Shown: positions 16,927-26,304, numbered from the stretch's first letter. The stretch: 64,000 nucleotides of DNA from Armatimonadota bacterium (GCA_018268375.1 JAFDWS010000006.1:355115-419114); one strand, 5' to 3'. Notes: generated by a model from the letters alone, not told the origin. Made by a program: numbers and translations.

Positions 16927-18760
16927 GGGAATTGTGTCTGCACCCGCCTTAGAATCCGCCGCGTCTGGAATCCGCTGGGATCTCAGCGCCCTGTTCGATT
17001 CGACCAGCGACCCGCGCATCTCCGTCACGTGGGAGAACGCCCTCCGCGAAGCCGAGCGATTTGCCGAGCGCTACCGTGGCATGGTCGAGAAGCAACAGCT
17101 CGACGGCGAGGGCCTGCTCGGCGCGATCAAAGCGTATGAGTCTCTGACCAACGAAGCGTCGAAACCAGTGCTATACGGGAACCTGCTTTTCGCCGCGGAC
17201 ACGGGCAACCCCAGCTTAGGCGCGTTCCTCCAATCGCAAATGGAGAAGATGAGCGAGCTCCGCATCGGGCTCATGTTCTTCGAGCTCGAGCTACAGGGTG
17301 CGGACGACGCGTACATCCAGCGGCTGCTTGAATATCCAGGATTGGCGGACTACCGGCACTTCGTGCAGACGACCCGGGCTTTCAGCCCCCACAAGCTTTC
17401 TGAGACGGAAGAAGTGCTGCTCGAGGAAACCGCAAACACTGGCAGCCGAGCTTGGCAAAGACTCCACGACGAGGCGACGGCAAACCACACCTATCACTAC
17501 AAAGATCCGCTGACAGGCGAGACCGAAGACTGCGCCCAAGAAATGATCTTGGACAAGCTCCGCGACCCAGACCGGCGGATTCGACAGGCCGCTGCCGACG
17601 CCTTCACAGAAGGCCTTAAGGAGTTGCAACGTGTCGTCGTCTTCCTCTACAACACGCTTCTCGCCGACAAGAAACTCGAGGACAGGCTCCGCAAGTTCGA
17701 GCATGCCGAGAGTTCGCGTCACCTTGCAAACGAGCTCGACAAAGACACTGTCGATCTCGTCATGCAGCTTTGCAAGCAGCGCAGCGACCTTGTTGCGCGC
17801 TACTACACCGTGAAGCGGGACATCCTCGGGTTGCCAGAGCTCACGCACGTGGACCGGTACGCACCGCTCTTCGAGACCAAGGAGAAGAAGACCTGGGAAG
17901 AGGCGAAAGAGATCGTCCTCAAGTCCTTCGCGAGCTTTTCACCGGAAATGGCCGAGCGCGCCCAGGAGTTCTTCGACAAGTCCTGGATCGATGCCGAGCC
18001 GCGCCCCGGAAAGAGCGGTGGCGCCTTCTGCAGCAGCAACACGGTCGACACCCATCCGGTCCTCTTCCAAACCTACTTGGGGGACTTGAGCGACGTCATG
18101 ACCCTGTCCCATGAAATGGGGCACGGTGTCCATGCTTCTTTGAGCCGTGTCCAGTCTCCGCTGAACTACCATGGAACGCTTCCGCTGGCGGAGCTCGCAT
18201 CGATCTTCGGCGAAATGATCACCTTCGAGACCATCGTTGCCGGGGCGAGCCTCAAGGACAAGCTTGCGCTTTATGCTGAGAAGATCGAAGGCATCTTCGC
18301 GAGCGTCCACCGCCAAGCTGCCATGTTCCGTTTCGAACAGCGCTGCCACAAGAAGCGAAGAGAGGAGGGGGAGCTCAGCCCCGAAGACTTCCGCTCCATC
18401 TGGCAGGAGGAAATCCAGTCCATGTTTGGCTCCTCGATCAAGCTGGGAGAGCAACACAGCTACTGGTGGGAGTATGTCGGTCACTTCGTTTTCGCTCCCT
18501 TCTATGTGTACGCGTACTCGTTCGGCGAGCTCTTGACACTCTCGACTTACCAAATGGCCAAGGCGCAGGGGCCCGAATTTGCGGACAAGTACGTCCAGGT
18601 GCTCCGGTTGGGCGGGTCGAAGACCCCGCACGAGCTGATGTCCATCATCAACGTGGATCTCCGTTCCAAGGAGTTCTGGCAGGGCGGCTTTGCTGCCATT
18701 GACTCCCTTGTCAGTGACTTCGAGCGACTTTGGGCACAGTACAGGTCTGAAGGCAGCTGA
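16925..18760 (+). CDS. M3-family oligoendopeptidase (PepF-like)
   Basis: This cytosolic zinc metallopeptidase degrades short peptides. The 611-residue length and fold match the oligoendopeptidase F group. The zinc motif is HEMGH in TLSHEMGHGVHASLSR, and the third ligand lies in the downstream ASIFGEMITFE region. The HSYWWEYVGHFVFAPFYVYAYSFGELL block near the C-terminus forms the substrate cleft. The start is ATG 16925 or GTG 16934. An extended frame starting at 16784 overlaps the divergent septum gene and was rejected. Pyruvate kinase follows after 17 bases, probably in the same operon. Confidence 0.94.
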   Translation: MGIVSAPALESAASGIRWDLSALFDSTSDPRISVTWENALREAERFAERYRGMVEKQQLDGEGLLGAIKAYESLTNEASKPVLYGNLLFAADTGNPSLGAFLQSQMEKMSELRIGLMFFELELQGADDAYIQRLLEYPGLADYRHFVQTTRAFSPHKLSETEEVLLEETANTGSRAWQRLHDEATANHTYHYKDPLTGETEDCAQEMILDKLRDPDRRIRQAAADAFTEGLKELQRVVVFLYNTLLADKKLEDRLRKFEHAESSRHLANELDKDTVDLVMQLCKQRSDLVARYYTVKRDILGLPELTHVDRYAPLFETKEKKTWEEAKEIVLKSFASFSPEMAERAQEFFDKSWIDAEPRPGKSGGAFCSSNTVDTHPVLFQTYLGDLSDVMTLSHEMGHGVHASLSRVQSPLNYHGTLPLAELASIFGEMITFETIVAGASLKDKLALYAEKIEGIFASVHRQAAMFRFEQRCHKKRREEGELSPEDFRSIWQEEIQSMFGSSIKLGEQHSYWWEYVGHFVFAPFYVYAYSFGELLTLSTYQMAKAQGPEFADKYVQVLRLGGSKTPHELMSIINVDLRSKEFWQGGFAAIDSLVSDFERLWAQYRSEGS

Positions 18761-18777
18761 GCAAGGGAACCGCGAAC

Positions 18778-20181
18778 ATGAAGCGCCGCACGAAGATCGT
18801 CGCCACCATGGGGCCTGCCGTGGCCAACGAGGCGGCGATCGCCCAACTCAAAGAGGCGGGGATGAACGTCGCCCGGCTGAATTGCAGCCATGGCGACTGG
18901 GAGCAGAAGTGCGATTTCATCAAGTGGGTGCGCCAGTTGCACGACGGGATGAGCCCCATCGCGATCCTCGCCGACCTCCAGGGCCCGAAGTTCCGGATCG
19001 GAGATGTTGAGGGCGGAAGCGTCGAACTTGCGGTCGGCGGAACGGTGACCATGGGTCATGGTCACGGGGCGGTTCTGCCGATGAAGGAGGACGAGATCTG
19101 GGCCGCGATGTCGAAGGGCGACCGCGTCCTTTTCGGCGACGGCGACGTCGAGGTCAAGCTTGCTTCCATGTCAAAGGGCGTTTACGAGGCGAAGGTGGTC
19201 ACGGGCGGCAAGGTCAAGTCGCGACAAGGTGTCACTCTCGTCGGAAAGTCATTCGATGTGCCCAGCCTGACTGAAAAGGACTTGGCAGACGTCGAACAAG
19301 CCTGCCGCTTCGGAGTCGACTTCATCGCCCTGAGCTATGTGCGCAAGGGCGACGACATGCGCAAATTGCGCGACATTGTCATGGAGTTCGACGCTGGCGT
19401 GCGGCTCGTGGCCAAAGTCGAGACGCGCGAGGCACTACGCGACATCGAAGACGTCGTGGCGGCAAGCGACGCCGTCATGGTCGCCCGTGGCGACCTCGGC
19501 TTGCAGATGGACCTCGAGGACGTTCCACTCGCCCAGAAGAAGATCATCCGGCGCTCTCATCTCGCCGGCAAGCCGGTCATCACCGCCACTCAGATGCTCG
19601 AGAGCATGATCGTCAATGGCAGGCCGACACGGGCAGAAGTGAGTGACATCGCTAATGCGATCCTGGATGGTACTGACGCGGTGATGCTCAGCGGAGAGAC
19701 GGCCAGCGGCGCGTATCCGGTCGAGGCCGTCCGGGTCATGGCGCGCGTCGCCGAAAAGGCAGAGGGCCTCATCCACTCAAGCGACTACTACAACGAATTC
19801 GACGAACTTCCCAACCGGGACGAGACGACCGAAGCGGTCGCGCTGGCGGCGGTCACCGTGGCGAACTCGCTCAAAGTCAGGGCCATTCTCACCATGTCCG
19901 AGTCCGGCTTCACACCGAGAATGGTGGCAAAGTACCGGCCGACGGTTCCCATCTATTGTGCGTCCTGGAACCCTCGCGTTCAGGCCCAGAACTCTCTGGT
20001 GTGGGGCGTGCAGTCCCTCATGATGCCGCCGACGAGCAACACTGACGATGCGGTCGCCCACTTGATCGCTGGATTCAAGTCGCGGAAGCTCCTCAAGGAC
20101 GGCGACAGGGTCGTCGTCACGGCAGGAATCCCTCCCGGCACCCCTGGCAACACCAACATGGTGATGGTCAAGACAGTCTAG
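18778..20181 (+). CDS. pyk: Pyruvate kinase
   Basis: It catalyses the last step of glycolysis, phosphoenolpyruvate plus ADP to pyruvate plus ATP. The 467-residue protein has the N-terminal RRTKIVATMGPA, the substrate-binding NVARLNCSHG (usually NFSHG), a DLQGPKFRIG loop, the metal/catalytic block VAKVETREALRDIEDVVAASDAVMVARGDLGLQM, and TATQMLESM with SGETASGAYPVEAV. The C-terminal allosteric domain ends in GIPPGTPGNTNMVMVKTV. An AAGGGA Shine-Dalgarno lies about eight bases upstream. It shares CTAG stop codons with the convergent CDF gene. Confidence 0.97.
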   Translation: MKRRTKIVATMGPAVANEAAIAQLKEAGMNVARLNCSHGDWEQKCDFIKWVRQLHDGMSPIAILADLQGPKFRIGDVEGGSVELAVGGTVTMGHGHGAVLPMKEDEIWAAMSKGDRVLFGDGDVEVKLASMSKGVYEAKVVTGGKVKSRQGVTLVGKSFDVPSLTEKDLADVEQACRFGVDFIALSYVRKGDDMRKLRDIVMEFDAGVRLVAKVETREALRDIEDVVAASDAVMVARGDLGLQMDLEDVPLAQKKIIRRSHLAGKPVITATQMLESMIVNGRPTRAEVSDIANAILDGTDAVMLSGETASGAYPVEAVRVMARVAEKAEGLIHSSDYYNEFDELPNRDETTEAVALAAVTVANSLKVRAILTMSESGFTPRMVAKYRPTVPIYCASWNPRVQAQNSLVWGVQSLMMPPTSNTDDAVAHLIAGFKSRKLLKDGDRVVVTAGIPPGTPGNTNMVMVKTV

Positions 20182-21083
20182 CCGTCGTGTTCCCGCCGGC
20201 GGTGCTCAAGTTCCGCCTCGAACGGCTCGTAGTGGAGCGTAACGAGTGCGCCGCCGAGGGCTGAACTCAGCTCCTTTTCGATTTGTTCGGCGATATCGTG
20301 GGCGGCGACGAAACTCAGGTGGTCATCGAGCATCACGTGGAGGCTGACGATCCGAAGGAGGCCCGTGTCACGAGTCCGTACGTTGTGGTAGCCGCGGGAC
20401 TCGGGGTGAGCGTCGAGCACCGCCGAGATCTTCGACAGCTCGTCGGGCGGCAGTGAACCATCCATGAGCGGATGCAGCAACGAACGCAACTGACGGAGGG
20501 CAAAGAGGGCTCCAAGGCCGGTGAAGAGGATGGCCACGAGCGGGTCGATCACCCTCCAGCCGGTGGCGATGTATGTGAGCAGGCCGACGAGCACGCCGAG
20601 TGAGGCAAATGTGTCACCTACGAGGTGGGCGCTCTCGCCTGCCAGCGCGGCAGATCCCGTCGACCGGGCGGCGCGCCGGAGATAAAGGACGACCAGTGAG
20701 TTCGCGACGACCGAGTAGCCCATCGCTGCCACACCAAAATCGGGCCTGATTGGCTGGGGGTCGTGAAGGCGCAATGCCGCTTGCCAAGCGATCACGCCTG
20801 CCGTCAACACCACGAGCACCATCTGAAAGGCGCTCAACAAGACCTCTGCCTTTCCGTGGCCGTAGGGATGGTCTCGGTCGGGTGGCTTTGCCGCAACGCG
20901 GATAGCCCAAAGCGCCGCCATGGACATGGCCACGTCCAACGTGGACTGGAGCCCCTCCGCCAAGACAGCTATGCTGCCACTGACGGCGGCGGCGACAAGT
21001 TTGAAGGCGACGACGACAGTGGTAGAGACCAGGGAAACTGTCGCTGCCCTCTGGGCCAACTGAGTCCGTTCGCCTGCTTGCAC
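20178..21083 (-). CDS. Cation diffusion facilitator family transporter
   Basis: CDF proteins are dimeric antiporters that export divalent metals (Zn, Co, Fe, Mn). Six membrane helices are apparent. The metal-site signature of TM2 reads EGLQSTLDV (usually HSxxD) and that of TM5 reads HLVGDTFAS. A DRDHPYGHGKAEVL loop links TM2-TM3. The C-terminal cytoplasmic domain is present (YHNVRTRDTGLLRIVSLHVMLDDHL). The TM2 site having Glu/Gln in place of His may shift metal preference. The start is ambiguous: GTG 21083, or TTG 21125, which would abut the recN ATG. Confidence 0.9.
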   Translation of the reverse strand: MQAGERTQLAQRAATVSLVSTTVVVAFKLVAAAVSGSIAVLAEGLQSTLDVAMSMAALWAIRVAAKPPDRDHPYGHGKAEVLLSAFQMVLVVLTAGVIAWQAALRLHDPQPIRPDFGVAAMGYSVVANSLVVLYLRRAARSTGSAALAGESAHLVGDTFASLGVLVGLLTYIATGWRVIDPLVAILFTGLGALFALRQLRSLLHPLMDGSLPPDELSKISAVLDAHPESRGYHNVRTRDTGLLRIVSLHVMLDDHLSFVAAHDIAEQIEKELSSALGGALVTLHYEPFEAELEHRRREHDG

Positions 21084-21124
21084 CTCATGCCGATTCTGAC
21101 ACTTCGGTATCGTCTGAACAATCA

Positions 21125-22801
21125 ATGCTCATTGAGCTGACCGTCGAGAACATAGCGATCATTGACAAGGCGACGCTTCAGTTCGAGCGTGGCTTCACCG
21201 CGTTGACTGGTGAAACTGGCGCGGGCAAGTCGCTGCTCTCCGACGCGATTTCGCTCGTACTGGGAGACCGTGCCGATTCCTCTCTGGTCCGGTCGGGGGC
21301 TGCGCGGGCTTCAGTGAGCTTGCTCGCGAGCGTGGATGGATCGGCCCTGTTGCTCGCCAAGTGCGCTGAACTCGGAATTGAAGTCGAGGAGGGTCAGCTT
21401 GTGGTGCACCGGGAGCTCAGCGCTGAGGGCCGTTCAACCACTCGGTTAAATGGTAGACCCGTGTCTGTTTCCTCACTTCGAGAAATCGGCGCGCTCCTCG
21501 TGGATCTCCATGGTCAACACGACCATCAAGCGCTCCTCGTGCCTGAGAGACAGGTGGACTTTCTGGACGAGTGGATCGGTGAAGGTGCCTTCGCCCTGCT
21601 CGCGAAGGTGGGCGACCTTGCGGACACTGTCGAGGCCCTCCGCCGGCGCCTGCACCACTTGACCGCGTCGAGCCGAGACCGCGAGCAACGCGTCGACATG
21701 CTCAATTTTCAGATTGAAGAGATCGAGGGGGCCGGTGTCCGGGTCGGAGAGATCGACGCTCTTCAGTCTCAAATCGAGAGAATGAGGCATGCGGAGCGGC
21801 TTGTCTCCGGCCTACGTTCTGCACTCGAGCACTTGAACGGCGACGAGGCCTCGGCCCTGAATTCCATGGGCTCCGCAGTTCGCGAAATCGAAGGGCTCGT
21901 AGCCTTCGACAACGCCCTTCGCGAACCCTCTGAAGAGCTCCAAGCGAGCGTTGCCGCGGTCAAGGAGACAGTCGCCAGCCTACGCGCCAGTCTTGACTCG
22001 TTAGACCTTGACCCTCGAACCCTCGAAATCACCGCTGAGCGCTTGGATGCTTTGAAACGATTGCTGAGGAAGTATGGGGACTCGGAAGAAGCCGTTCTGC
22101 AGCACCTTGAGAGTTGCAAGCGGGAGCTCGCCGACCTGACCGGCGACAGTTCCGACCTGGAGGAACTGACCTCGCAGGTGGCCACTGCCGGAGCCGAACT
22201 TTCCGCTGCGGCGGCCCAGCTGACTCAATTGAGAACCTCGAAGGCTCAGGAGTTCGAAACCCTGGTCGAGAGCCATTTGCGCGAGTTGGCGATGGAGAAG
22301 GCCGCGTTCAGCGTGCAGATCACCCCCAAGCAGGTCGATAGAACCGGTGCCGACGAGGTGGTCTTCGCGTTTTCAGCCAATGTCGGCGAACCCCAGCGCC
22401 CGCTCAGCAAAGTGGCGAGCGGCGGCGAGATCTCCCGCGTGATGCTGGCGATCAAGATTGCCGGTGCCGGACGTGCCGGTGTCCCAACCATGATTTTCGA
22501 CGAGGTCGACACTGGCCTCGGGGGCAGGGCCGCGGCCGTCATGGCGAAGAAGTTGGAAGAGCTCTCAGCCCACTATCAGGTCTTGGTCATCACCCACTTG
22601 CCTCAGATCGCGGCCCGCGCCGACCATCAGTTCCGGATCGAAAAGTCAACTATCGGGGGGCGCACAGTGACGAATGTGAGCGTTCTTGCCGGGGAAGAGA
22701 GGGTCGAGGAGATTGCAAGGATGCTGTCGGGCGAATCGGTCGGGGAAACTGCCCTTGCGAACGCCCGGGAAATGGCTCAGGGGAAGGTCGCTCTCTTCTG
22801 A
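21125..22801 (+). CDS. recN: DNA repair protein RecN
   Basis: RecN is an SMC-like ATPase acting early at double-strand breaks. It has the N-terminal half-ATPase with Walker A (GETGAGKSLL), a DLHGQHDHQALL motif typical of RecN, a coiled-coil middle (about residues 170-370), then the signature motif (VASGGEISRVMLAIK), Walker B (TMIFDEVDTGLGG) and the H-loop (VITHLPQIAARADHQF). The 558-residue length is normal. TATCGT lies 11 bases upstream of the ATG. It is divergent from the CDF gene. Confidence 0.97.
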   Translation: MLIELTVENIAIIDKATLQFERGFTALTGETGAGKSLLSDAISLVLGDRADSSLVRSGAARASVSLLASVDGSALLLAKCAELGIEVEEGQLVVHRELSAEGRSTTRLNGRPVSVSSLREIGALLVDLHGQHDHQALLVPERQVDFLDEWIGEGAFALLAKVGDLADTVEALRRRLHHLTASSRDREQRVDMLNFQIEEIEGAGVRVGEIDALQSQIERMRHAERLVSGLRSALEHLNGDEASALNSMGSAVREIEGLVAFDNALREPSEELQASVAAVKETVASLRASLDSLDLDPRTLEITAERLDALKRLLRKYGDSEEAVLQHLESCKRELADLTGDSSDLEELTSQVATAGAELSAAAAQLTQLRTSKAQEFETLVESHLRELAMEKAAFSVQITPKQVDRTGADEVVFAFSANVGEPQRPLSKVASGGEISRVMLAIKIAGAGRAGVPTMIFDEVDTGLGGRAAAVMAKKLEELSAHYQVLVITHLPQIAARADHQFRIEKSTIGGRTVTNVSVLAGEERVEEIARMLSGESVGETALANAREMAQGKVALF

Positions 22802-22806
22802 CGCTG

Positions 22807-23493
22807 TCACTCGGCTGAGTTCAGGATCACCGAAACGAGGTCTCTGAATTCTGCAAAGACCCGCCGCTTGATCGGCGTACTCGCATTTGCGAGTTCAGGG
22901 AGGAGCGCATGGAAGGTGCTCGCCACGTTGGCGAGCATATGGACAGCCTGTTTCGAATTGGCGCCGCCCATGTCCGCCATGTCGTCAATGTCCTGCTTGT
23001 TCTTCTCGATGAGTTGGGAGGCGCGCTTCCATGTCCGCCAAAACTCGTCCTGGCTCGAACCCGGCATCTTTGAACTGGGATGCAGCACGTCGGCAATCGC
23101 CTCCTCGACGTCGGCGGCGCAGCCTGCCGAGATCGGGTTCCACATGGTTCCTCCACCCGTGAAGGCTCGACCGACATCAACGCAATTTGCCAGCGTCGAG
23201 GCAAAGTCCTTGTCCAGGCGGTCGACGAGGCGTTGGACAGGAGCTGTGGCCGTTGCCCGCCACGCCGCGTTACGTTGCTTCAGACCGTCCGCGAACGTCA
23301 TTTCGGCGAAGGTCTCGCCTGCGGTGCTCAAGCCGCCGCGAGAGCCGTCCGTGTACCACTCGTGCCACTTCGTGCGACCCATGGCCAACATCTGGTCCAC
23401 AGATTTGCCAAAGCGGTCCTCGTTTGTGAACTGTTGGCCGACGAGGGAGAGCAAGAGCGCGATCGAGGTGAACACAACCATACGGGACGGCAT
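22807..23493 (-). CDS. Hypothetical exported protein
   Basis: I find no recognisable family. This 228-residue protein has an N-terminal signal-like segment (MVVFTSIALLLSLVGQQF), then a largely alpha-helical body with Trp-rich helices (RTKWHEWYTDG, DEFWRTWKRASQLIEKNKQD) and two Cys residues (ANCVDVG, SAGCAADV) that could form a disulfide. It converges on recN with five bases between stops. The next upstream gene (23510-23977) points the same way, 16 bases off, and the two may form one unit. Confidence 0.62.
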   Translation of the reverse strand: MPSRMVVFTSIALLLSLVGQQFTNEDRFGKSVDQMLAMGRTKWHEWYTDGSRGGLSTAGETFAEMTFADGLKQRNAAWRATATAPVQRLVDRLDKDFASTLANCVDVGRAFTGGGTMWNPISAGCAADVEEAIADVLHPSSKMPGSSQDEFWRTWKRASQLIEKNKQDIDDMADMGGANSKQAVHMLANVASTFHALLPELANASTPIKRRVFAEFRDLVSVILNSAE

Positions 23494-23509
23494 AGGAGAG
23501 CGTTGGTTT

Positions 23510-23977
23510 TCAAGACACTTGCTGGAAAGCGCACCATTGGAACAGAGTCGCCCACTCTGTCCGCTGGAGGCTCACCGCTGCCGGTTCGTTCTCGCGGACA
23601 GACTGGATGAGGCGTTCGGCCGAGAAATCCGTTATCCGCTCCATGACCGGGTGGTGGCCCGCGTTCCGATACCAGTACAACGAATTGGCGAAATCTCCCT
23701 CTCGGCGGTGCATGATCGCGTGCCAGAAGCTCCCCGTTTGGCTCACCATCGACTGGCTGAGCTTGTGGCTAGGCTCCAGTTCGTCGACGTACAACCAGAT
23801 CCCTGCCGCCAAGTCAGGGCGCGCCGAAATCACACCCTTGGACATGATGTCATGGGCGATCTTCAAGACTAGTTGGTCTGCCCGTTGACGGACGACGAGT
23901 TGCCCCATCGCCTTCTCCAGAGGCATGGCGTTGAACAAGGGCTGGACAACATCGCCAATCTGGGGAGGCAGGGTCAC
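23510..23977 (-). CDS. Conserved protein of unknown function with HxxMHRREGD motif
   Basis: This 155-residue soluble protein has a dense conserved-looking core: GIWLYVDELEPSHKLSQSM, then TGSFWHAIMHRREGDFANSLYWYRNAGHHPV. I recall similar uncharacterised proteins in many bacteria, but assign no function. The His/Glu/Asp cluster (HAIMHRREGD, plus HHP) could bind a metal or act catalytically (inference). The start is GTG 23977, with TACGCT six bases upstream. It is divergent from the CocE-type hydrolase, sharing an upstream region with an 18-bp palindrome. Confidence 0.75.
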   Translation of the reverse strand: MTLPPQIGDVVQPLFNAMPLEKAMGQLVVRQRADQLVLKIAHDIMSKGVISARPDLAAGIWLYVDELEPSHKLSQSMVSQTGSFWHAIMHRREGDFANSLYWYRNAGHHPVMERITDFSAERLIQSVRENEPAAVSLQRTEWATLFQWCAFQQVS

Positions 23978-23983
23978 AAGCCG

Positions 23984-23989
23984 AGCGTA
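23984..23989 (-). promoter_or_regulatory. -10-like box of the 155-residue gene (leaderless)
   Basis: TACGCT on the minus strand ends six bases before GTG 23977. Confidence 0.4.
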
Positions 23990-24013
23990 CCTGCGATTTC
24001 GTCGTGCGAGAAA

Positions 24014-24031
24014 CGTGGCACGCGTGCCACG
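24014..24031. promoter_or_regulatory. Perfect 18-bp palindrome, candidate operator
   Basis: CGTGGCACGCGTGCCACG is a perfect 9+9 palindrome between two divergent genes. It ends eight bases before the -10-like box of the CocE-type gene and covers its -35 region, so a repressor bound there would block that promoter. The cognate regulator is not evident. Confidence 0.55.
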
Positions 24032-24039
24032 CTGTCCCC

Positions 24040-24045
24040 TATACT
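24040..24045 (+). promoter_or_regulatory. -10-like box of the CocE-type gene (leaderless)
   Basis: TATACT ends six bases before ATG 24052. Confidence 0.55.
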
Positions 24046-24051
24046 TCGTCC

Positions 24052-25893
24052 ATGCGCACAGGTTTGGCCGTTGTCATTGCCGGACTGGCGGTCCTCGCCG
24101 GAGCCCAGAGCGTCAAAGACCGTTACGTCAAATACGAATACAACGTCCCCATGCGGGACGGCGCCCGCTTGTACGTGAGCGTCTATGTGCCGAAGGACAA
24201 ACCAGGCGATCACCCAATCCTGCTGGAGAGGACGCCCTATGGAGCCGGACCCTACGGACCCGAAGCCTACAAGGGCGGTTTCGGCGGGAGCAAGAAGTTT
24301 GCCGATGCCGGTTACATCTTCGCCTTCACCGACGTGCGCGGAATCCATATGTCAGAGGGCGTCTTCGAGGACGTCCGCCCCCAGCTACAGGTCGTGACGA
24401 AGCCTTCAGACGTCGATGAGAGCACGGACAGCTATGACACCATCGATTACCTGGTCAAACACGTTCCCCACAACAACGGCCGCGTCGGCACCTGGGGAAT
24501 CAGCTATCCCGGCGGTTACGCTGCCCTGAGTGCGATCAACAGTCATCCTGCACTTAGGGCGGCGAGTCCCCAGGCCCCAGTCAGCGAGTGGTTCATCGGC
24601 GACGACATGCACCACCACGGTGCCTTTTTCCTCCAAGACTGCTTCAGCTTCTTCAGCGGCATGGGAGCCCCGAAGAACAATCCCGCCCCCAACTGGCCAC
24701 CCGTCTTCCGATTCAACATCAACAACGACGCCTACAAATTCTTCCTTGACCTTGGCCCCATCGCCAACGCAAACAAGGAACCCTACTTTGCTGGCAAGAG
24801 CAAGTTCTGGAACGACGCGACGACCCATCCCGACTACGACGATTTTTGGCAGGCTCGCAACGTTGAGCACAACATGAAGGGCGTAAAGTGCTCGGTCCTC
24901 ACGGTCGGTGGATGGTTCGATGCCGAGGATCTTTACGGAGCCCTCCACATCTACGATTCGACCGAAAAGCAGAACAAGACCTGGAACAGCCTCGTGATGG
25001 GACCGTGGTCGCACGGTGGTTGGGCTTCTCGTAACTTCACGCAACTCGGTGACGTCACGTTCGGCTCGAACACCTCTCAGTGGTTCCAAGACAACGTTGA
25101 GTTCCCATTCTTCGATGCCTGCCTGCGCGGCGATGGCAAACCGAAACTTCCCGAAGCGACGGTGTTCGAGACGGGGCGGAACGTTTGGCGCCAGTTCCCG
25201 AGTTGGCCGCCAAAGGGCACGAGGCCCACAAACTACTACTTCGCGGACAACAAGGCCCTTTCCTCGGCGCCAGACACACGGCCGGGCTCATTCGACCAGT
25301 ACGTCAGCGACCCGATGAACCCCGTTCCCTATGAGGGAGGGACTTTGCGTGGCAGGAGCCGCACTTACATGCTGGCCGACCAGCGTTTCGCCGAATCGAG
25401 GCCCGACGTGCTCACGTACCGCTCCACGGTGCTCGAATCCGACGTCACCTGGGCCGGACCGGTTGTTGCAGACCTCTGGACAACCATCAGCACGACCGAC
25501 GCCGACTTTGTCGTCAAGGTAATCGACGTTTGGCCCGATGGCTCCAAGAACGGTGCCGGCAAGGACATGTCGGGCTTCGAGCAACTGGTGCGAGGGGACA
25601 TCATGCGCGGCAAGTACCGCAGGAGTTACCAAAACCCACAACCCTTTGTGCCGGGTTCTGCGGAACAGGTCAAGTTCGCCCTGCCCGATGTGTTCCACAC
25701 GTTCCTGAAGGGCCACCGCATCATGGTACAGGTTCAATCGTCCTGGTTCCCGCTCGCGGATCGGAACCCCCAGACGTTTTGCGACATCTACCATTGCGAC
25801 CAGTCTGCGTTCAAGACGGCCAACGTCCAAATCTGGCGCGGACTATCGCACGGATCGCACATCGAAGTTGGCGTGGTGGGGCCCACCAAGTAA
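24052..25893 (+). CDS. CocE/NonD-family (X-Pro dipeptidyl-peptidase S15-like) hydrolase, exported
   Basis: After a signal peptide (MRTGLAVVIAGLAVLAGAQS), an alpha/beta-hydrolase domain carries VPMRDGARLYVSVYVP, DVRGIHMSEG and the nucleophile elbow GISYPGG (Ser151). The C-terminal jelly-roll of this family follows (GRSRTYMLADQRF to KGHRIMVQVQSSWFPLADRNPQ). Family members are cocaine esterase-like and glutaryl-7-ACA acylase-like ester or amide hydrolases. The substrate here is unknown. The 613-residue length is typical. Start at 24052 chosen from the signal peptide and -10 box. DoxX follows after three bases. Confidence 0.92.
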   Translation: MRTGLAVVIAGLAVLAGAQSVKDRYVKYEYNVPMRDGARLYVSVYVPKDKPGDHPILLERTPYGAGPYGPEAYKGGFGGSKKFADAGYIFAFTDVRGIHMSEGVFEDVRPQLQVVTKPSDVDESTDSYDTIDYLVKHVPHNNGRVGTWGISYPGGYAALSAINSHPALRAASPQAPVSEWFIGDDMHHHGAFFLQDCFSFFSGMGAPKNNPAPNWPPVFRFNINNDAYKFFLDLGPIANANKEPYFAGKSKFWNDATTHPDYDDFWQARNVEHNMKGVKCSVLTVGGWFDAEDLYGALHIYDSTEKQNKTWNSLVMGPWSHGGWASRNFTQLGDVTFGSNTSQWFQDNVEFPFFDACLRGDGKPKLPEATVFETGRNVWRQFPSWPPKGTRPTNYYFADNKALSSAPDTRPGSFDQYVSDPMNPVPYEGGTLRGRSRTYMLADQRFAESRPDVLTYRSTVLESDVTWAGPVVADLWTTISTTDADFVVKVIDVWPDGSKNGAGKDMSGFEQLVRGDIMRGKYRRSYQNPQPFVPGSAEQVKFALPDVFHTFLKGHRIMVQVQSSWFPLADRNPQTFCDIYHCDQSAFKTANVQIWRGLSHGSHIEVGVVGPTK

Positions 25894-25896
25894 CCC

Positions 25897-26304
25897 ATGG
25901 CGCTCGACCCCCTTTTCTGCGGCAGGATCTTCGTGTCCGTCTTCTTCGCGATCCTCTTCCTCCAGTCGGGTTTCGACAAGGTGACGGATTGGAAGGGCAA
26001 CCTCGACTGGCTATCGGGGCACTTCGCGTCTTCACCTCTGCGGGGCATGGTGCCCCTCATGCTCGGCACGGTCACCATCGTTGAACTGAGCGCGGGGCTC
26101 GCCAACGCCATTGGCGCTGTCGGCATGTTCATCCCTTCAATGCCAGCCCTGGGAGTGCTGGGGCTGTCGCTCGCCTCGCTTGCCCTCGTGATGCTCTTTT
26201 TTGGTCAGCGTGTCGCCAAAGACTACGCAGGCGCGGCCACCCTTGCTTGTTACTTTGGGGTCGCGCTGCTCGGGTTCGCCTTGTGGGCAGCCCGGCCGGC
26301 CTGA
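25897..26304 (+). CDS. DoxX-family membrane protein
   Basis: This 135-residue protein has four predicted membrane helices. It begins with RIFVSVFFAILFLQSGFDKVTDW, which matches the DoxX family's N-terminal helix. DoxX proteins are small inner-membrane proteins, some linked to oxidative-stress or thiol systems. Activity here is unassigned. The gene lies three bases after the CocE-type hydrolase, and its TGA overlaps the ATG of the DUF503 gene (ATGA-type, 26302-26306), so the three are probably co-transcribed. Confidence 0.85.
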   Translation: MALDPLFCGRIFVSVFFAILFLQSGFDKVTDWKGNLDWLSGHFASSPLRGMVPLMLGTVTIVELSAGLANAIGAVGMFIPSMPALGVLGLSLASLALVMLFFGQRVAKDYAGAATLACYFGVALLGFALWAARPA

